Shown here: positions 6,146 to 8,400 of the stretch, piece after piece
Numbering within the stretch: the first letter of the stretch is position 1
Layout: the number at the start of each line of letters is the position of its first letter
From: RYN-428 sp035648595
GTDB taxonomy: Bacteria > Planctomycetota > Phycisphaerae > Tepidisphaerales > Tepidisphaeraceae
Reading direction: 5' to 3'
Length of the DNA stretch: 8,400 nucleotides
Assembly: GCA_035648595.1 (NCBI GenBank)
Contig: DASRLH010000078.1
Coordinates: 1 to 8,400, forward strand
Translations under genes and position numbers: made by a program
The notes under the pieces: model-generated
The model's database searches: none
What the model was told of the DNA's origin: nothing
Seen by the model: only the letters and a program-made list of their open reading frames with translations

Positions 6146-6634
6146 ATGAGACGCCTGTGCCAATTCATATCGCTCTTATCGTTCCTGCTGTCACTGGCAA
6201 CGGCGGCGCTGTGGGCGCGAAGCGGGCATGTCGAAGATCTCGTCGGTTTTGACACGGTCGAGCGAATTGCCGGCCCCGGCCCCAACCAGCGGACGGATCA
6301 TTTCAGCTACGCTTTGATTTCGGGGAAGGGAGAACTGACCGCCGTGAGGCGGCGAGGGACTTTCGGCATGCCGCCCAAAATGGTCGCCGCGCTCCCTCAG
6401 AACGTCGGCGAACGCTCATGGACGTGGCGCACCCGCCAAAATCATGAAGCTGCGATCCGCGTGCCTGCCACCGCTCTGGAACGCCTGGGCGTCTCGCGGG
6501 AGCATGTGTTCTGGGGTCATCGAGGGAACATAGACGCCGTTGATTCCTATACGGCTCCCCATTGGGCTGTCCTTTGCGTTTTCTTGATTTTGCCGTTCCG
6601 GTGCATTGCCGCGTCGGCTTTCAATCGAGCGTAA
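6146..6634 (+). CDS. Small membrane protein, hypothetical, with probable C-terminal truncation
   Basis: 162 residues. A basic start (MRR) leads into a hydrophobic segment at about 5-23 (FISLLSFLLSLATAALW). A polar domain of about 115 residues follows (25-140) with Arg/Gly-rich loops, and a second hydrophobic segment lies at about 141-157 (HWAVLCVFLILPF). The layout (MRR-TM-WxRS, a beta-rich middle, then PHW-TM) resembles a family of planctomycete hypothetical proteins. Many of those, from memory, continue after the second segment with a basic stretch and a CxxCGYDLRATPxxCPECG zinc ribbon. That tail is absent here and the ORF ends SAFNRA just before a GC-rich dyad. AGGAAAGG at 6126-6133 is 12 bases from the ATG, somewhat far. 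It is divergent from the TA operon. Function unknown. Confidence 0.6.
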   Translation: MRRLCQFISLLSFLLSLATAALWARSGHVEDLVGFDTVERIAGPGPNQRTDHFSYALISGKGELTAVRRRGTFGMPPKMVAALPQNVGERSWTWRTRQNHEAAIRVPATALERLGVSREHVFWGHRGNIDAVDSYTAPHWAVLCVFLILPFRCIAASAFNRA

Positions 6635-6669
6635 CTTCGGGGGCGCTGCCCCCGTACCCCCGAAAGTTT
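6633..6669 (+). other. GC-rich dyad after the membrane-protein gene
   Basis: AACTTCGGGGG (6633-6643) pairs with CCCCCGAAAGTTT (6657-6669) apart from one extra A. An alternative inner stem is GGGGGC (6639-6644) with GCCCCC (6648-6653). It overlaps the stop codon region of the upstream gene and has no clean T-run beyond the stem (only TTT inside the arm). It may end transcription or be part of a mobile repeat, since it is fused to the partial repeat arm at 6664. Confidence 0.45.
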
Positions 6670-6700
6670 GGCGCTTTGGGTGCCGCCGGCAGGGTGGGGC
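6664..6700 (+). repeat. Partial arm of the dispersed repeat (third occurrence)
   Basis: AAGTTTGGCGCTTTGGGTGC followed by CGCCGGCAGGGTGGGGC aligns with the arm at 5010-5046 (GAGTTTGTCGCTTTGGGTGC, then AACCAGCAGAGGGGG), including a 12-base perfect block CGCTTTGGGTGC. Only one arm is present, with no paired right arm nearby. The 70 bases from there to 6770 hold nothing I recognise. Confidence 0.6.
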
Positions 6701-6770
6701 GCCGTCCGTTTAATACAGGCTTCGCCGGGGAGTAACGAATGCTCGCGCTGAAACGAGGCAGCAACGTCGC

Positions 6771-7089
6771 TAGCGCGGCGGCGAGAGATTGAGTTTGTCG
6801 CTTTGGGTGCAACCAGCAGAGAGGGAAGGCCGGGCATGGCAAATGCCAACCGGCGTGGGTGGTTTGTCGGCGTGGGCGCCCTCGGCGATGCCCGCTCTCC
6901 CTGCCCGTTGCACCCCATGCGGCAAACTCAAAACATCCCCGCCGGAGGCATTCCTTGGGCACGCGATTATGCTCTCATACGACTCGATGTTATTGCCCGG
7001 CACGGAGCATAGAACGCCGCGTAAACCTTGAGACGGGGCCGTGAAAAGGCGGCAAAATCCAGTCCTCGGATTTGGCTTCTGACCCCTTT
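6771..7089 (+). repeat. 319-bp dispersed repeat, copy 2
   Basis: Same orientation as copy 1, roughly 92% identical. Similarity starts at GCGCGGCGGCGAGAG and ends at GACCCCTTT. Relative to copy 1 it has an extra C in the central CCCTCGGCG (about 6883), one T fewer in the GCGATTATG block (about 6966), and one extra base near 7079. The long inverted repeat is conserved (6791-6929). No gene is contained in it. Confidence 0.9.
6791..6929 (+). repeat. Long imperfect inverted repeat inside repeat copy 2
   Basis: Arms 6791 to about 6838 and about 6886-6929 correspond to those in copy 1. At one paired position the left arm changed G5042 to A6822 and the right arm C5117 to T6898, which preserves pairing. 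One other change (right arm CCGG to CCCG) weakens pairing by one base pair. Confidence 0.7.
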
Positions 7090-7090
7090 T
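7069..7090 (-). repeat. Left 22-nt inverted repeat bracketing the HNH gene
   Basis: On the minus strand this reads AAAAGGGGTCAGAAGCCAA plus ATC. It matches 8215-8236 on the plus strand at 19 of 22 positions. It overlaps the terminal bases of repeat copy 2, whose copy 1 counterpart reads AAAGGGGTCGGAGCCAGAT on the minus strand. Confidence 0.55.
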
Positions 7091-7112
7091 GTTTTTCCCT
7101 TTTGTTTTTCCC
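7084..7112 (+). repeat. Tandem 13-bp T-rich repeat
   Basis: CCCTTTTGTTTTT occurs twice back to back (7084-7096, 7097-7109), followed by a third CCC. It begins within the last bases of repeat copy 2, so it may have arisen by slippage at the element end. Confidence 0.7.
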
Positions 7113-7153
7113 GAGGGAGGGGCGGCACTCGGATCGTGCCCGGATTTCTCAAA

Positions 7154-7171
7154 CGGATGCTACATCATCCG
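7154..7171 (-). terminator. Weak stem-loop downstream of the HNH gene
   Basis: CGGATG and CATCCG form a perfect 6-bp stem with a 6-base loop, 22 bases beyond the HNH stop codon. On the minus strand it is followed by TTTGAG, so the T-tract is only three bases. Possible but weak terminator. Confidence 0.25.
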
Positions 7172-7193
7172 GACGAGTGAGCGAAGTGGCGCG

Positions 7194-8081
7194 TCAAATG
7201 GAGTCGCTTTTCCGAAGGTTGCAACTCTCGCACAGAATTTGAAGATTCCTGGCCGTGTTCGATCCGCCCTTCGAGAAAGGGATAATGTGGTCGAAGCATA
7301 TGCGCTCCTGACTGCCACACTGGACGCACCGCCCTTGATCACGGCGCCACACCTCGTGACGAACGGCTTCCGGTATTGCCTCTCGCCCTGGTGCGCTCGA
7401 CGATGGCGTACGGGCCGATGCGGCCGCGACCACCCCAGAGACGAACTCAAAGGTCTGCTTCAATTTCGCCTGTCGTTCCTCTTCCTCGCGCAGTTCATCA
7501 TGTTGACCGTGAGCGTAAACCAACTTCGACAGGATTGCGCCAATGAGCGCCACCTGCTTGGCATTGCCTTCCACCGCCCTCTTTCTTGATGCCCTGGGGA
7601 AGAAATCTGCGGGCATATTCCGAAGCATTTGCCAGTCGTCATACGGCACGACCATCTCCTTGGCCTGTTCCATAAGTTCGGGAGTGAGTCCCATCTCGGC
7701 GGCGGCGGCCAAAAGTGCATCCTGCGCAACCGGATTTTGCTGTCGAATGCGAGATTCCCTTTCCTGACCCAATGTAAGTTGCGCCGCCAATTGAGTAAGT
7801 AGGTCATCTGGACGACTCACTCTGACGAACCACCATTCCTCGGGGGCTGTGAGCACAATTATTGCGCCACCTACGGTACCGCCATTCGCAGTTATCGCAA
7901 TTTCTTCGGAGGTCAAGAACCGCCAAGCACCAATTTCCACCAGGTGCCGAAGACAGCCCGCGAACGCATTGGGTTCGACCTCAGCACATCTTACAACTTC
8001 TGCTAATTCAAAATGCGGCATCGAGCGGCCGAAACCGGCTCGCGCACAAAGTTCAAGCCATAGCCGACCAGCATTTTCCAT
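7194..8081 (-). CDS. HNH endonuclease-domain protein
   Basis: 295 residues from ATG 8081. The C-terminal ~60 residues are an HNH nuclease module: VRHEVWRRDQGRCVQCG with Cys252/Cys255, DHIIPFSKGG with Asp264/His265, NLQILC with Asn279/Cys284, and C-E-S-C-N-L-R-K with Cys287/Asn288. The four Cys form the structural zinc site. The N-terminal ~70 residues (LWLELCARAG..., ELAEVVRCAEVEPNAFAGCLRHLVEIGAW) look like a winged helix of the phage replication-organiser kind, an inference. A charged linker with possible coiled coil (HDELREEEERQAKLKQ) joins them. GGGAG lies about 10 bases before ATG 8081. A TTG at 8150 would add 23 residues with no better ribosome binding site. The gene is alone, between inverted repeats, as in stand-alone or phage-derived HNH genes. 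DNA cleavage is predicted, the target unknown. Confidence 0.82.
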   Translation of the reverse strand: MENAGRLWLELCARAGFGRSMPHFELAEVVRCAEVEPNAFAGCLRHLVEIGAWRFLTSEEIAITANGGTVGGAIIVLTAPEEWWFVRVSRPDDLLTQLAAQLTLGQERESRIRQQNPVAQDALLAAAAEMGLTPELMEQAKEMVVPYDDWQMLRNMPADFFPRASRKRAVEGNAKQVALIGAILSKLVYAHGQHDELREEEERQAKLKQTFEFVSGVVAAASARTPSSSAPGREAIPEAVRHEVWRRDQGRCVQCGSQERICFDHIIPFSKGGSNTARNLQILCESCNLRKSDSI

Positions 8082-8186
8082 CGTGGGACCGCTCCCGATG
8101 AGTTGCACCGCGCGACGCGATTTCAACTCTACCCGTACGGAACTCGGCAATCAAAGGAAGATGTTCTCTCTTTTGTATGGCAGAAA

Positions 8187-8222
8187 GGGGTCATGGGCGG
8201 AAAGGGGATGGGCAAAAAGGGG
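8187..8222 (+). other. G-run cluster, potential G-quadruplex, with degenerate AAAGGGG units
   Basis: Five G-runs of 3-4 lie at 8187-8190, 8195-8197, 8204-8207, 8210-8212 and 8219-8222, with loops of 2 to 6 bases. This meets a G-quadruplex-like spacing. Three runs are preceded by AAA, so the stretch also reads as three degenerate units: AAAGGGGTCATGGGC, AAAGGGGATGGGC and AAAAAGGGGACAG. It lies upstream of the HNH gene. Confidence 0.5.
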
Positions 8223-8236
8223 ACAGAAGACAATTC
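8215..8236 (+). repeat. Right 22-nt inverted repeat bracketing the HNH gene
   Basis: AAAAGGGGACAGAAGACAAT plus TC on the plus strand matches the inverted copy at 7069-7090 with three mismatches (T/A, C/A, A/T). Confidence 0.55.
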
Positions 8237-8271
8237 AGCGAAATTGCCTTCGGACCTCCCCCGACCCCTGG

Positions 8272-8277
8272 TATATA
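8272..8277 (+). promoter_or_regulatory. Possible -10 box upstream of the right-edge gene
   Basis: TATATA at 8272-8277 stands in otherwise GC-rich sequence about 95 bases before ATG 8372, followed by an A-run at 8286-8295. A TTGCCT at 8244-8249 is 22 bases away, too far for a standard spacer. Nothing else is recognisable in 8237-8358. Confidence 0.25.
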
Positions 8278-8371
8278 GGTTTCGAATAAAAAAAACAGAA
8301 TTTTGAACCTTCCAGACTGCCTCCTGAGAGAATCGGATGCTGTTCCCGGTCTTTCTTATGGAGGTAGCCCT

Positions 8372-8400
8372 ATGGCTGCAACGATCGCACGCAAGCGTGG
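8372..8400 (+). CDS. Unknown protein, first codons only (runs off right edge)
   Basis: ATG 8372 opens MAATIARKR and remains open to the end. GGAGG at 8360-8364 sits 7 bases upstream, an ideal ribosome binding site, which is the main evidence for a gene. An overlapping ATG at 8358 in another frame is also open but has no ribosome binding site. Nine residues are too few to name a family. Confidence 0.6.

Noticed and set aside
4942..6764. 12-base word ACGAGGCAGCAA upstream of both repeat copies
   Set aside because: It lies at different distances from the two copies (about 50 and 20 bases), one of them inside coding sequence, so chance is likely.
1..8400. CRISPR array, tRNA or rRNA genes
   Set aside because: No regularly spaced short repeats and no tRNA or rRNA signature were seen on either strand by eye. 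A tRNAscan or Infernal run would confirm.

Overview
The window looks like high-GC chromosomal DNA, most likely from a member of the Planctomycetota. This is inference from the mix of genes: an FbaB-type class I aldolase, a large secreted TPR/zinc-peptidase protein, a short two-membrane-segment protein of a type I associate with planctomycetes, many PIN-type toxin-antitoxin (TA) relics, and dispersed structured repeats. No rRNA or tRNA gene and no CRISPR array was seen.

Layout. Positions 1-138 hold the 5' end of an IS630-family insertion sequence whose transposase runs off the left edge. It abuts a VapC-like toxin gene that keeps only 22 codons, while its antitoxin partner (201-422, minus) is intact. 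Next (474-804, minus) is a second decayed TA-like locus: a small antitoxin-like gene split by a frameshift at a C-rich tract, then a short PIN-like start. A class I fructose-bisphosphate aldolase follows (912-1982, minus). It is divergent from an 885-residue secreted TPR protein with an HEYTH zinc-peptidase motif (2323-4980, plus), whose upstream leader can form two hairpins.

From 4991 to 7089 the window is organised around two direct copies, about 318 bp long and roughly 92% identical by hand alignment, of a repeat that contains a long imperfect inverted repeat. Half an arm of the same family lies at 6664-6700. Between the copies sit a PIN-domain fragment, a DUF433 antitoxin with a DUF5615 PIN-like toxin (5379-5998, minus), and a small membrane protein that seems to lack its usual C-terminal tail. 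To the right, a minus-strand HNH endonuclease-like gene (7194-8081) is bracketed by 22-nt imperfect inverted repeats. A G-rich stretch and the first codons of another gene (8372 onward, plus) close the window.

Two housekeeping-type genes (aldolase, TPR peptidase) are thus embedded in accessory DNA: one complete DUF433/DUF5615 pair, up to three eroded TA loci, an IS and a structured dispersed repeat. The clearest candidate for something undescribed is the 318-bp repeat. It has hairpin architecture, one apparent compensatory base change between copies, and a similar AAAGGGGTC-like terminal word (read on minus) that recurs around the HNH gene.
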